This document shows positions 1 through 12,330 of a stretch of DNA of 64,000 bases, piece after piece. The number at the start of each line of letters is the position of its first letter. Position 1 is the first letter of the stretch. The notes under the pieces are model-generated. The model was not told the DNA's origin and searched no databases. It saw nothing but the letters and a program-made list of their open reading frames with translations. Origin of the DNA: Hyaloraphidium curvatum (Eukaryota; Monoblepharomycota; Hyaloraphidiomycetes; Hyaloraphidiales; Hyaloraphidiaceae); NCBI GenBank assembly GCA_025558095.1, contig JAIVFI010000025.1:310001-374000 (forward strand). The letters run 5' to 3'. Both the position numbers and the translations under genes were made by a program.

Positions 1-1830
1 ATCCGGAAGCAGAAGCGCGAGGAGTCGCTGGCCAAGCGGCGGAATCTGCAGCCCTTTGCTGACTCGGCGTCGGACGCGGAGGATGACGGCTCGGGCTCGC
101 TGATGTCGGGCGGCCAGCTGTCGGACCAGTTGCCGCAGATGGTGTCGGACGTGTTTTCGGAGGACCCGGAACTGCAGCTCCAGGCGACGGCCAAGTTCCG
201 GAAGCTGCTGTCGAAGGAACGGAACCCGCCCATCGAGGAGGTCATCAACTGCGGCGTCATTCCCCGCTTCGTCGAGTTTCTTCGCAGCCCGCATTCTCAA
301 GTTCAGGTGCGCGGCGGCTCCGGACCCGCTTCGAACAGTCTGACCATGGCATTCCAGTTCGAGGCGGCTTGGGCCCTGACCAACATCGCTTCCGGATCTT
401 CGCAACAGACTCAGACCGTGATTGAGCACGGTGCGGTGCCGATCTTTGTTGAACTGCTCCGCTCTCCCGTGCCGGATGTTCGCGAGCAGGTGGGCTGTGC
501 ACTCCGAAACAGCGGCACGTGCTTGACCGGTCATTGGGCAGGCCGTCTGGGCGCTCGGCAACATTGCTGGCGACCACCCTCGCTGCCGCGACTTTGTCCT
601 GGTCGCCGGAGCCCTGAAGCCGCTGCTGGACATCCTGAACGAGCCGACCAACAAGCTATCGATGCTGCGGAACGCGACTTGGACCCTGTCCAACCTCTGC
701 CGCGGCAAGTCCCCGCAGCCGGATTGGAACCAGGTGGGCGTGTGCGGTGCTTTCCCTCGCGTGCACGCATCCTTACGTTGGGCCGCGTCAGATCTCCCCC
801 GCGCTGCCCGTGCTGGCGAAGCTCATTTACGCGAACGACGAGGAGGTCCTCACGGACGCGTGCTGGGCAATCTCCTACCTGTCGGACGGCTCGAACGAAA
901 AGATCCAGGCCGTGATCGAAAGCGGCGTGTGCAGGCGGCTTGTGGAACTTCTCATGTGAGGCGGCCGGCCGATGGGTGCGCGGCGTTCTCATTCTTTCTT
1001 CAGGCACCCGTCGTACACTGTCCAGACCCCGGCGCTCAGGTCGGTCGGAAACATCGTGACCGGAGACGACGTGCAGACCCAGGTGGTGGTCAACTGCGGG
1101 GCCCTGCAAGCGTTGCTCGCGCTGCTGGCTAGCCCTAAGGACGGCATCAGGAAGGAGGCCTGCTGGACCATCTCCAACATCACCGCGGGCAACCCGAACC
1201 AGATCCAGGTACTGCACTGTTGTCTCGACTGGCTTACAGCTCCTCACTCCTTGTCCTGCAGGCCGTCATCGATGCCAACCTGATACCGCCACTGATCGAC
1301 ATCCTCCAGCATGGGGACTTCAAAACAAAGAAGGAAGCCTGCTGGGCGATTTCCAACGCGACTTCGGGGGGTCTGGCGCGGCCGGAGCAGATCCGGTATC
1401 TCGTCAGCCAGGGTTGCATCAAGCCGCTGTGCGACCTACTCGTGTCCGGCGACAACAAGATCATCCAGGTCGCGCTCGATGGGCTGGAGAACATCCTCAA
1501 GGTCGGCGAGATCGACAAGCCGCAGACAGAGGGCGTGAACCGGATGGCGCTCTACATCGAGGAGTGCGGAGGCATGGAGAAGATTCACCAGCTGCAGATC
1601 CACGACAACGTGGAGATCTACAAAAAGGCTTACGGGATCATCGACAAGTACTTCAACGACGAGGACGAGGACACTGGCCTGGCCCCGGACGTGGACCAGT
1701 CGACCGGCCAGTTTGCCTTCCCCTCGGACGGGATGATGAACATTCCGCAGGTGCGTCTGCGGTGCGGATTGCAGGGATGTCCCTCACGGTTTCGCTCCCC
1801 ATCCAGGGCGGCTTCCAATTCAACCAATGA
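1..1830 (+). CDS. SRP1: Importin subunit alpha (karyopherin alpha), 5' end missing
   Basis: The adaptor binds classical nuclear localisation signals and hands cargo to importin beta. The reading frame is already open at base 1, inside the basic autoinhibitory N-terminus (KQKR, AKRR), so the start lies outside the window. Seven exons are seen: 1-306, 358-489, 542-733, 792-955, 1004-1208, 1262-1750 and 1807-1830. They join in frame to 503 residues and a TGA. Armadillo repeats are clear from recurring helix signatures such as [33 protein letters not shown] and [11 protein letters not shown]; the Trp and Asn in each are the NLS-groove residues of the family. The last coding exon is only 24 nt (ends GGFQFNQ). 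Family identity is certain; the symbol is the fungal name for the single-copy form. Confidence 0.97.
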
Positions 1831-2182
1831 GCGATGCCAGGCGTGCCGGCAGAGCGCAGCCGGCGCGCGGCGGAATCTTGGTCTGCTGCATGGACATGCT
1901 GTCGCCTCTCGGGTCCCCAACCCCCCACTCCTCCCCCCCTCCCTCCCCTCCCCTTGGGATAGAACCTGGTATATGGCTGTACAATTCAAAAGAAGCATTT
2001 CGCGCCACAAACCTTCGTTCCCGGTGGCCGTCGTGTGAAGGTAGCCCGGACCGCCCGGACCCCCGCACAAGAATCAGCCAGGCTGGCCATCGCGCAATCA
2101 GTTTTCTCCGGCAATCATCGGCCCGGCGGCAAACCCGGGGTCTTTGTTCCTACAACCCCATCGCCAGAGAAAAGCGGCCGAA

Positions 2183-5100
2183 ATGCCGCCTCAGCGGGTT
2201 TCCGGCGGCGCATCGCTGCTGGTTGCCTACAACCTCGCGGGCAAGTCGGTGCTCGTCGTCGGCGGCTCGGCGACCGCGGCATCGCGGGTGTTCGCAGCCC
2301 TCGAGGCCGATGCCGGCCACGTCACGGTCGTCGCCCCCGCGGACGAGCTGTGCGCGGAGCTCGCAGCGCGCGCCCGTGCCAAGGAGGTCACGCACATTCC
2401 CCGCGACTTTGACGAGGCCAAGGACCTCGCCGCAGCCGACGACATCAAGGGCGTGGTCTTTGTCGCCCTCGAGGACTCGGTCCGCTCCAAGCAAGTCGCG
2501 ATGGCCTGCCGCAAGCGCAAGATTCCCGTGCACTGCTCCGGCTTCCCGGAGTACTCGGACTTCTTCTTGACAGCGACGTTCCGGGATCATTCTCTTCAGA
2601 TTTCCGTGAGCTCGGGAGGCAACGGGCCCACGCTGGCCAACCGGGTGCGCAACCACATCGCTGCGACTCTGCCCCCCTCGGTCGGCAAGGCGATGCAGCG
2701 ACTGAGCGTCCTGCGCCAGAAGTGGGAGACGAGACGCTGTGGTTCATGATCCCGACTCACCTCCGGGCTTGGCAGATTGCGCGAGGCCGACCATCTCACG
2801 GGCGCCGAACGCAGTGCCCTGCTGCGCCATGTCTCGGAGGAATGGCCGTTCGACCAGATCGCCCAGCTCTCTGACCTCCAGATCGCGGACCTCGTGGAGG
2901 GGGTCGACAAGCGCCTCTCTTCGGTGCTTCGCGCGAAGGGCCGGGTGCAGATCGTCGAGGCCACCACGGACAACATCGAGAATCTGACTTTGGGAGCCTA
3001 CCGCGCCCTTGCGAGTGGGTTGCGTTTGTCTCTCCGGAACGTTGGCGATCTTGACTTATCATGGCCCGTCAGACCCCGACTCGCTTGTGCTGGCCGCTCC
3101 TGGCACATCGGATGATATTCTTGCGGCTGTGTCCGGAGATCTCGTTGTGGTCAAGGACGGTCCGGCCGAAGCCGAACCCAAGATCGCGGCTGCGCTCGAG
3201 GCTGGCCGCAACGCCGTTTGGCTTGCCAAGGGCGCCTCCAAAAGTGTGGAGCTGCAGAAGTGGCTCGAGTCCAAAGGTTTCGAGCACACGGTGGGCCACG
3301 CTCTTTGGACTTATGCCAGTCAGGGAACTGATCCCAATCCGGCAGGCATTTGCGGCTCCGGAGGCCGTGCCTCGTTCGGTCCCCGCAAGCTCAAAAGCGG
3401 TCGTGGACACTTTGGAAGCTGCAGCACTGGCTCGCACCGGTCCGGTGGAGATCATGTCGGGGAACGCGGCCGTGGAGGCTGCGGTTGCGGCACTGAACGA
3501 CCAGATCTTCATTCACCCGCTGTCTCCCGCGGACTATCTCGGGGAAGGAATCACGGCGGCTGTCCAGAATGTCTTTGGCCGGTCGGTGAGGCCCGTCGTG
3601 AGGTCGACGAAGCTTGGTGCTGGGAACGGTTTCTTTGGCGCCCTGATGGCTGGATCCAAGGCGGCTTGCCTCACTTCTGGACAGGTCCTGCCTATGATGC
3701 TGCCGGTTAGTCTGGGTCTCCGTGGATTTCCGCGTATCGAAGCTTACGCCGGCTTCTGTGCAGGCCCTGTACGACATCGCCCTTCAGTGTCACCACGGCG
3801 CGGTGATCCACGCCACCGCCGACGTGATCGGAGAGGACCTCATCCGCCGTTCGGACTACTCGGACGTCCTCGGGGCCGCAGCGTCCGGCTTTGCGCTCCT
3901 CACGTCCCACTCTGTGCAGGAGGCCTATGACATGGCCATCGCTGCGCAGCTTGCGGCGGCAAGGTCGGGGGGCTCGGTGTTGCACGTCGTGGACGGCGGC
4001 CGCATTGCCCAGCAGCACTCGCAAGTGGTCAAACTTCCGCGCGAGGCCCTCGTCAGCGAGCTCGACAAGGCTGCCAAGGACGGCAAGGCACCGTTTGGAA
4101 AGGCGCTCGATGCCGTCTTCGCGGACCTGGAGAGCCACTTCGGCAAGAGGTACAGGGCGATCGAATACGCCGGTAACAAGAACCCCAAGGTGGTTGTGCT
4201 TCATGATGGAAGATCTGCGCTGACGTTTCTGCGCAGCTGGTCTACGTCGCGCTCGGAAGCGACGCCGCAGTTTTCGAGGACGCGGTCGTCAAGTCGTCGG
4301 TCCCCGCCGGCATCGTCAAGATCCGCCTTTACCGGCCCTTAGACGCCGCGGCCCTCCTCGCTGCGATCCCCGGCTCGGCGGAGAAGATTGTGGTCTGGGA
4401 CTCGGTGCTGGACGGCAACGCTTATCTCTACAAGGATGTGGCTGCTACGCTCGCGCGCCAGAGGTCAAATTTAGGCCTCATCCGGTTGAGCAACGCCAGC
4501 GGCAAGGCCCTGACGCCGTCGGCGATCATCGGCGCCACGAAGGTCCTTCTCCGCGGCTCGAAAACGGTCTTGGCCGCCGACCTGGCCGACTTTGCCGAGG
4601 AGGAGGTCGTGCCGGAGGGCGGCGAGTACCTCTTCTGGGGCACATCGGACATCAACATCGATCGAGTTACCGGTCAGATCGCGGCGCAGACGGCCCCTGA
4701 TGTCAGCACCCGCTTCCTTTCGCACGACGCCCTTTTGCCGACCGTTGTTTCTCGCGCCGAGCTCCGCATTGGCGGGCCCGAGGTCGCCGCCCCCGCCGCC
4801 TACCCCGTCTCCGCCGCGGACATTACTTTCGTGCTTGCGGACTCTGTTTGGGCTGGTTACGACGTTGTTGCCGACGCCAAAGACGGCGGTATCGTTGTCT
4901 TCAACACCGCGCTCAGCGACGAGGACCTGGACCAGGCCTTGCCTCTCGCCACCAAGAAAGCCATTGCAGCAAGGAGGCTCAAGGTGCTCGCCGTGGACGC
5001 CACCCAGATAGCGAAGAACTACACGATCTTCGTCGGCAAGCCCGAGGCGTATCTCGAGTTGATCCTCCGCGGGCTGTTCTCCCACTTGCGTTCGGACAAG

Positions 5101-6703
5101 GACGGTGCCCAGTTCATGCAGCGCATCCGCGAGGAGCTCTTGGCTGTCGAGACGAACTTCACCGTCTTGAGGACCAAGATCTCCGCCGTGGCGAGGGCCG
5201 TACGCGAGCTTCGGACCGTGAAGGCTTTCACCGTGGAGCAGGATGCAGAGGGCCAGCAACCGCTGAAGCGCAACGTGGACGGCACCATTCGGCTCGACGG
5301 TCCGCAGATCAACTTCGGCGACGACGAGGACGAGTCGGGCAAGTTTGCGGCGCACAAGTCGCACGTCGCCGCCTGGAACATCATTTTCCGCGAGTCGCTG
5401 AGGATGGACGATACCGTGGGTTGCGAATCGAGCTTCTTGGTCCGCTGCGCCTCCTGAACCGTGCCAACGTAGTCGATGCGCCCCGATGTGGCCGAGGCCC
5501 AGGTTGCCACCGTCACCACCAACGTCCGCGTCACCCCCGAGTCGTACGATCGCAACATCTTCCACATGGAGATCGACATTTCCAAGACCAACCTCAAGTA
5601 CCAGATGGGCGACGCCCTTGCGGTGCACGGTCTCAACGACGAGAAGGAGGTGGCCGAGTTCCTTTCCGACTACGGCGTCCGCCCCGACGACGTGGTCGTC
5701 ATGCGCCGGAGAAACGCGGCGGGCAAGGAAGTCAGCGACACGGTCACTGCCCGCCAGCTCTTCACCATGTACCTGGACGTCTTCGGCAAGCCGGCCAAAA
5801 AGTTCTACCAGGATCTCTCGGCGTTCGCCAAGGATCCCGACGAGAAGCGCACGCTTCGGTGGCTCGGATCTTCGGACGGAGAGGCCGAGTTCAAGCGCCG
5901 CGCCGACTTGTTGTACAGCTACGCGGATGTCTTGCTGGAGTTCAAGTCGGCCAGGGTCCCGCTCGGCGACCTCGCGCGGATCATTCCCTTCACGAAGCCG
6001 CGGGCGTACTCCATCTCTTCCTCGGCTTCGATGCATCCCACGAGCGTCCATCTGCTGGTCGTGCTGGTCGACTGGCCTGGCAAGGACGGCAAGATGCGCC
6101 ACGGGCAGTGCAGCCACTACCTCGCCAACATCCGGCCCGGTCAGCCGATCATTGTTTCGCTGACGCCGTCGGTCATGAAGCTTCCGGCGGACCCCAGCAC
6201 GCCCGTCATCATGGCCGGCCTCGGTACGGGGATGGCTCCCTTCCGCGCCTTTGTGCAGGAGCGCGAGTACATGCGCAACGAAGGGGCCAATGTCGGGGAC
6301 ATGTCCCTCTACTTTGGATCGCGCCACCGCGCCATGGAGTGGCTGTACGGCGAGGAACTGGAGGTGTACCATTCGGACGGTCTCCTCACGGACCTCAGGC
6401 TGGCCTTTTCGAGGGATCAGGCGAGGAAGGTATACATCCAGCACAAGATTTCGGAGGACGGCGATCGCCTCTTTGATCTGCTCACCCGGCAGAAGGGACA
6501 CTTCTACTTGTGCGGACCGGTGGGTTGCTGTTGCTTCGGTCCGTGTCTTCGTAACCTGACCGCTTTCGTAGACCTGGCCCGTCCCGGACATAAAGGCTGC
6601 GCTGATCAAGGCGTTTGTCAAGAACGGCTACACCGCGGAGTCGGCCGAGGAGTACCTCGACGAGCTGAAGGAAAGGGGTGCTTACGTGCTGGAAGTGTAC
6701 TAG
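2183..6703 (+). CDS. MET10: Siroheme-synthase-like module fused to sulfite reductase flavoprotein (Met10-type)
   Basis: Eight exons (2183-2721, 2776-3014, 3073-3290, 3346-3705, 3764-4189, 4237-5415, 5473-6519, 6572-6703) join in frame to 1,379 residues. Residues 1-235 are Met8-like: an NAD-binding LVVGGSATAASR loop and the VSSGGNGPTLANRVRNHI segment. Residues about 236-332 resemble the N-terminal half of uroporphyrinogen-III methyltransferase (LTLGAYRAL, GRNAVWLAKG), then stop short. From about 340 the protein follows fungal Met10: a pyruvate:ferredoxin-oxidoreductase-like region, no flavodoxin domain, then FAD binding (RAYSISSSA) and NADPH binding (GLGTGMAPFRAF, YLCGP), ending LEVY. Met10 passes electrons from NADPH to the sulfite-reducing subunit in sulfate assimilation. 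The usual catalytic Asp of the Met8 domain is Gly here (IPVHCSGFPEY). A Met1-type origin of the N-terminus is equally possible. All seven introns are 47-58 nt. Confidence 0.9.
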
Positions 6704-7053
6704 ACGCTGTGGGTTCGACTAGACCCGTAGCTATTGACCAGTTGAGAGATCGGAGATTGCCGGACGTCCTTTTTCAAGCTCCCGCTTGACGTCATGTTTC
6801 GACTTCCCCTTGTTGGTCCTGAGGCACCATGCCAGATCGATCGCAACCGCAAGGAATGTGAACAGCCCGCGGCGCTGCCAAGGAGATGGAGCCAGTCTTC
6901 AAATACATAGTTCTGGCAAAGCGACAGAAATCGGGGTTTGATGGCCGAAACCATTTAGTGAAGTCATCGATCGATCGGGCGCTTAGTCTCGTGCTTCGCG
7001 CACCGTCGCCGCGAACCGCCAACGAGCCGAAGCGGGGCCTCGCGTCCGGCAAA
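6704..7053. other. Intergenic, sulfite reductase to REC8
   Basis: This 350 bp gap holds the 3' flank of the sulfite reductase gene and the upstream region of REC8, both on the plus strand. An ATG at 6886 is in frame with REC8, but homology starts only at 7054. No RNA gene or repeat was seen. Confidence 0.6.
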
Positions 7054-10000
7054 ATGTTCTACAACGCGGATATTCTCACAAGGAAGAAGGGCACCGGCGC
7101 GTTCGGTGAGGGCGGTGCTGCGAAGTCGCGGCGCATTTAAACCGACTTCTCTGTGCTCCTCGCGCTCCCCGCGAGCTCAGGCGTCATTTGGTAGGCAGAA
7201 CCGACACTGTTTCGTTATTTGCACGAGCTTAGGCACGGGAACCGCCGAATCAGGCTCGCGGCGACGCTGGGACCCCGGTCCTCCTACAAGAAGCTCTCGA
7301 AGCGCGAAGTGAACGCGGTCGATGTCCCGGGAGCATGCGCATACCTTCAAGCGCCTCCGGAGCCGATGGCCCTGAGGCTCACTTCGTCGCTCATGGTCGG
7401 CCTCAGCCGCGTTTTGCAGCAGCAGGTGGGCAAGATTTGGAGGCGCCGATCTTGTCCGTGACTGATGCAGCCGCGACTCCGCTAGTACACGTTCTACTAC
7501 AACGGTGCCCCTCTTTCCGTGGAAGAGAGGCGCTCGAGTTGCTAATCTCCGTGGGGTGCAGATGTCCAAGGAACCTACCACAAACTCAAGCGCTCGTTTC
7601 TGTCCCTCAGCGAGGAGGAGATAAACATGCAGATGGTCGAGGCCAAGTACGATGCAATCACTCTCGAGCTGGAAGACGAGCTTCGCTTGGACATGGAGTA
7701 TCGGCCCCCCAAAACGCTGGCTGCAGGCAAGAAGCCGCAACCAGGGCTTCAGGTTCGCGCCGCTATGTGGAGGCCTCACGTGATGCTCACTCCCACACTC
7801 GGACAGTTGGAGCTCGTCGACTACGATATGCTGATGAATCCGGAACTCAACAGCCTGTCCCAGGATTCGTCGCGTGAGCACCTGTGGCGTACCTTTTACA
7901 TCAGAGCTAACTGTGTACATAACTCGCTTCCAGTGGCCGCCGCAAAGAAGCGCCACACTCTTCCCGGGGTTGACGTATTCTCGGCTACTCGCTCCAGTTT
8001 CCGCGGAGGTGCTCTCGGCGATGGGCTCGACAACTCGACGAACATGGATGCGCTGTCCGCGGCGCTCGATCTGCGCGAGGGATCTGCACGCAAGTCCGGA
8101 TTGGGCGGAAGAGCAGGCTCGAAGGAACGCTCCCTCATGCAAAACGACTACTTCGTCATGGAAGATCCCCTGATGAACGATGCAGGTTTCGATCTCTTCG
8201 GACCGGATCTGGGCGACGTCGACTTTGCTGCCATGGTTGCCGAGGACCACGCCGACGCGCGCCAGAACGCAAAGAAACGCCGCCGCGATTGGAAAACGGG
8301 CGCAGAGGAAGAGGTCAGTCGCCCGGCCCATCCGATTCCGTGGCTGATTGGCCGATCGCCAGGACGAGGATGAGGACAAGGAGAATCGCAACAACGGGCA
8401 AGAACCTGGCATGCTCGACGACAGCGTCATGCAACACGTCGATTCCAACGGCTTCTTCGACACCCAGGAAAGACAGAGGCCTCTGTCGGACATCCCGGCC
8501 GGGAGCTTGCCCGATGAGAAAGATGCATCCTCCGCGCAGGAAAACGTCAACAAAAGGGCGCGCAAGAAGAAGAAGCTCAGCCTCACGATCCGGGCAGACG
8601 AGGTGGGATGCACAGCGGCGGCGGCCCTCATGCATTCGTGGTTTGAACTAGAGCGGCAGAAAACGGACCTGACGAACATCGAGCTGCTCGGCCACATCAA
8701 GAAGTATGGCGGTGATCTTGCCCGCTTCCTCTTCGACGAGACGGCTTTCCAGGTCATGATCAAGGTTCGACAACTTGCCTGTCAATCTTTCGGGCACCCG
8801 AAGATGTTGATCGTCCCTTGGCCACAGGAACGGAAGGAGCAACAGACGCTTGAGCTGAAGAAGCTCCTTTCCGACGTGCCGGCGAAAGGTGAAGATTGCG
8901 GGCCTCGCAGAGCTCAATCCGCCTGACCGCTCCTTTTGCAGTGCCGCAGGAGATCCGCGAGATGTGGAACGAAGTCGTCATTGGGGAGAACAGGTCCAGG
9001 GGTAGGTGCGACGAACGCTTTGAACCCCCGTATCCTGACAACCCTTGGGCCCGTAAGAGTACCAGGCCATGCTGCTTGCGCCCAAGACAAAGAAGAAGAG
9101 GAACGCCAAGCGAGCTGCAGCGGGGGAGGAAGGTCCTGGAAACGCCAAGAGAGCGAAGGGTAGGTGCCTGATTCAAAAGGATTGGTTTTGAATTTCCTGA
9201 CCGCAATCAACTGCAGCGGATCACCGTGATGGAGCGCTGGATGTCGATTTCGCCCCGCAGCCCTTTGACGAGCTGCCAGTGGGTACAGCCATCTGCAAAG
9301 CATCAGGCAGCTCATGCATGGCCACCGCCATCGCAGCTCGACATCGAAATCGAAGCCGGCAGGGCCGAGGACCGCCCTTCCCTGCACTCGAGCGTCCGCG
9401 ACACCCCGCTTGCCCGCCTCGCGCCTTGGGAACGCTCGGCCGACTCCACCAACCGCGCCGGGTTCCCGTCGGTTTCGTCCAAGGACCGCTCCAGCTTCCT
9501 CGCCGGAGGGCTGGACCTCTTTGGCGCCGGCGATGCGTGGAGCGCATCCAAGGGCAGCTCGGGCAGGCCGTCGGCTTTCGGGCCGGGCTTCGACTTTGAG
9601 TCTGCCGACAGGTTCTCCATCAACCAGGACATCGGGAGGCCCGAGGGCATCGGGATCGGTCGGTTCCCGATGCATGTGCCGTTCCTCCGAAGCACCTCTG
9701 ATGGATGCATGTCCCGCAGAAGGCGATCTGTTTGACGAGGACCAGATCAAGAAGGCGCAGATGTCCACGGTGGAGAAAGAACAGCAAGGCCTCCTCACGT
9801 GGGCACCGCATGCACGCATCCGCTCCCGTCGGCTGATCGCACCGCCCAAAAGCTACATGAAAGACGTCGCCCGCGCCGCCGGCACCAGCTACGTGTACTT
9901 TGCCGACATCGTGCCCAAGAAGTTCGCCACCGCTCAGACGGCAGCGAACGCGTTCTTTTACGTGCTCGCGATGACGACGAGGGACATCCTCGACGTGTGG

Positions 10001-10097
10001 GTGGTCGCGGGCCATGTGTTGCTGGCGCTCACGCGTCTCCCACAGGACCCAAGAAGAGCCTTACGGCGACATACGAATCGAGATTCGCGCCGAGTGA
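7054..10097 (+). CDS. REC8: Meiotic cohesin kleisin Rec8
   Basis: Kleisin that closes the Smc1/Smc3 ring and holds sister chromatids together in meiosis. Seventeen exons: 7054-7105, 7181-7190, 7254-7425, 7486-7504, 7562-7752, 7807-7873, 7934-8313, 8363-8602, 8654-8764, 8828-8888, 8942-9001, 9058-9159, 9217-9278, 9337-9658, 9720-9798, 9853-9996 and 10046-10097. They total 2,124 nt (707 residues) with phases matching at every junction. The N-terminus begins MFYNADILTRKKG and runs into VIWLAATLG, typical of Rec8 rather than mitotic Rad21. The C-terminal winged helix has AFFYVLAMTTRD and ends TQEEPYGDIRIEIRAE, the kleisin Smc1-binding signature. The middle is acidic and basic low-complexity sequence where separase sites would lie; I did not assign one. 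The start is set by the universal kleisin MFY. Confidence 0.93.
7181..7190 (+). other. REC8: 10-nt micro-exon of REC8
   Basis: The ten bases GCGTCATTTG sit between an AG acceptor (ends 7180) and a GT donor (starts 7191). Included, they restore the conserved kleisin stretch GVIWLAATLG and the frame between exons 1 and 3. Skipped, the frame breaks and the motif is lost. Confidence 0.88.
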
Positions 10098-10427
10098 CGA
10101 TACCATCGCAAAGCTTATTCATCGGATACCATAATGGATGCCTGTTTCTCTGCTATGATGTTCGGATTGGGATGCAACGCTCTGCGTCGAAGTGTTCACT
10201 AGATGTTGAACGAAACAAGGGCAGACGACTAGACGAGCGGCTGCGCTGTCCGCATCGGACTTGCCGAGGTGAATGCAAAAGAAAGCGCGTGTGAGACTGG
10301 CGGCGGCGGCGGCCGGTGGCGGCTTGGGTGGGGCGCGGCGCGGCGAGCGGGTTGGCGTACATCGTACATCGTCCGATCGCGGGCCCGACGAACGTCTACC
10401 GCCCATCAAGCAGCAAATACACGTCCC
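10098..10427. other. Intergenic between convergent genes
   Basis: About 330 bp between the 3' ends of REC8 (plus) and capping protein alpha (minus), so it should hold both 3' UTRs. No further feature was seen. Confidence 0.6.
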
Positions 10428-11802
10428 CTACCGCTTCGCGGCCTCCTGCCCCACGGTGTACCCGCCGAGCTTGGTCCACTCGATCTTGGACTTTGTCACG
10501 GGCAGCGCTCTGCGCAGGGCCTTGAAGGTGGTGTCGGAGAGCTGCGCGCACGTGTCGTTGAGCGAGGCCTGGAACTCGGCCTCGGAGGAGGAGACGAGCT
10601 TGACGAGGGATTTCCAGGACTGGGCGGGGTCCTTGATGGGCGAGACGAGGGTTGGGGCAACGCGGCGGCGAAAAGGAGGGTCCAGGGAGGGCACGACCAA
10701 GTCAGCACCCATGAACAGCCAAAGCGAGCAGAGCCACGCACGGAGGAGGGGGAGAAATCGACCTCGACGTCGCGCGAGGTCTCCAGCTGCACGTTGCCGT
10801 CCTCGTAGTAGTGCACCTGCACCTGCACCTTGCCCCGCAGCTTGCCCGCGCCTTCCTTGGGCACCTTCCAGACCGACCGCCACCGCCCGTTCCTGTCCCG
10901 ATCGCTCAGCGTGTGGTTCGCACGCGGCGGTTTGGCAAGAAGCCCACCAGTAGTTCCCCGGGTTGTACTTGTTGTCCACGATGGCGATCACGAGCTCCGA
11001 GCCCGCCGCAAAGACCGCCGAGACGCCGTTGGGGTAGTGATCTTGGACATAGGCCGTCACTGCGGCCTCCAGGCCCGACCTCGCGCTGCGGGTGCCCGTC
11101 CTTGAGGCACTGCGGAGGCAGGGGGACACGATCGGACCCACCTGTCGTCGGCATCGTCTGCGTCGCCTTCTGCCGGGGGTTCCACGTCGCTCGTGGTCTG
11201 CGGTGCCGGGGGTCAGCGCGAAGCAATCGATCGGACGGGTAAGGGACGCGCACGTGGAGCAGGTGGTCAAAGGCGAAGGTCGTCCGCGTCTTGGGGTCCA
11301 CGAAGCGGACCTCGTCCAGCTCGTTGTACTCCGACACGATGACCTGCGACGCGTCAGCGAATGCCGGGGCACGACCGCGCCCACCGACCTGGTGGTCCAG
11401 GCCGTCGACCGCCGCCACGACCAGCTGCTCCTTGTTGTATGTCGCGACGGCGTCGAGCACCTCCGCATCGAGGTCGTCGTCCTCGCCGAGCAGCACGCGC
11501 ACGTCTGGGGGGCGTTGGCGGGGTCGGGGAGGAGCGGCGGCGCGCGCACCGTTGTACACGTCGTTGAACTCGCCGGGCGGCGCGGCGCGCAGGAAGTCGG
11601 CGGCGACGCCGGCGCGTTTCAGCGCGGACGCCGAGCGCGGCGGGGCGGGCTCGGGCGCGGGCTGCTCGTCGGCCTCCGCCGGACTCTCCGGCGCGTCTTC
11701 CTGCGCGTCCGCCCCGGCGTCCTCGACCGTCTCATCCTCCACGGGTTCAGCCTCGTCCATTTCCGCGTCCTCGGCCTGCTCGGGCCGGTCCTCGTCGTCC
11801 AT
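10428..11802 (-). CDS. CAPZA: F-actin-capping protein subunit alpha
   Basis: The alpha/beta heterodimer caps actin barbed ends. The ATG at 11800-11802 opens an acidic, alanine/proline-rich leader of about 70 residues that is longer than in animal or yeast proteins. Conserved sequence then starts (ALKRAGVAADFLRAAPPGEF, then NDV-VRVLLGEDDD across a short intron). Other landmarks are YNELDEVRFVDPKT, the family signature NKYNPGNYW, KVQVQVHYYEDGNVQLET, and the C-terminal actin-binding tail (ALRRALPVTKSKIEWTKLGG). The stop is at 10428-10430. Several introns of about 50 nt interrupt it. It is divergent from UBE2H across a 528 bp gap. Confidence 0.93.
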
Positions 11803-12330
11803 CTCGCGTCGGGTGTAATCAGCGAGCTGGAGGTGTCAGGCTGCGACCTCCGAGGCGTCCAAGTCACTGACGCTGGCATGCATTGCCCCAAAGCGCTGGA
11901 ACTGATCATCCACGCCATAAGGAGCTTGCTGATGGTGTCGATGCATTCGAAGCTTGCCGTTTCAACGGGTGACCAGCTGCGCCCGGCCGTCGCCTACTGG
12001 CGCCGCCGTCACGTATCCTTGAAGAGAGCAAGGAAACCAACCAGCTTTAGGTTCGTACGTCCGTGATCGGCATACCGAGACTTGAAGCAGCGCCTATTCT
12101 TGCGTGTTCAGGTACCACCCACTCGTAGAGATCGATCTGTGCTGGGCAACCGCGAGGCCGGATAGAATGCCCCCTGGGAGGAGCAGCTCCGTGGCCAAAC
12201 ATGCCAGGATCGTTCCCGTGGGCATACCGAGGGCATGGCCTCGGGCAGCTCGGTCCGCATCTGCACATATCGGATATCGTTGCATCACAGCCCAAACCTC
12301 TCTCCCGCTCTCCCACCCCGTGACCGAAAA
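11803..12330. other. Divergent promoter region, CAPZA / UBE2H
   Basis: A 528 bp gap between divergently transcribed genes, presumably holding both promoters. I saw no convincing TATA box, RNA gene or repeat. Confidence 0.5.

Noticed and set aside
4471-6621. 716-codon open frame on the minus strand
   Set aside because: It is antisense to the sulfite reductase coding exons, where high GC removes stops from the opposite strand; the plus strand has clear family motifs throughout.
6886-7053. Upstream in-frame ATG for REC8
   Set aside because: The extra 56 residues have no homology, and kleisins of this family start MFY at the ATG at 7054.
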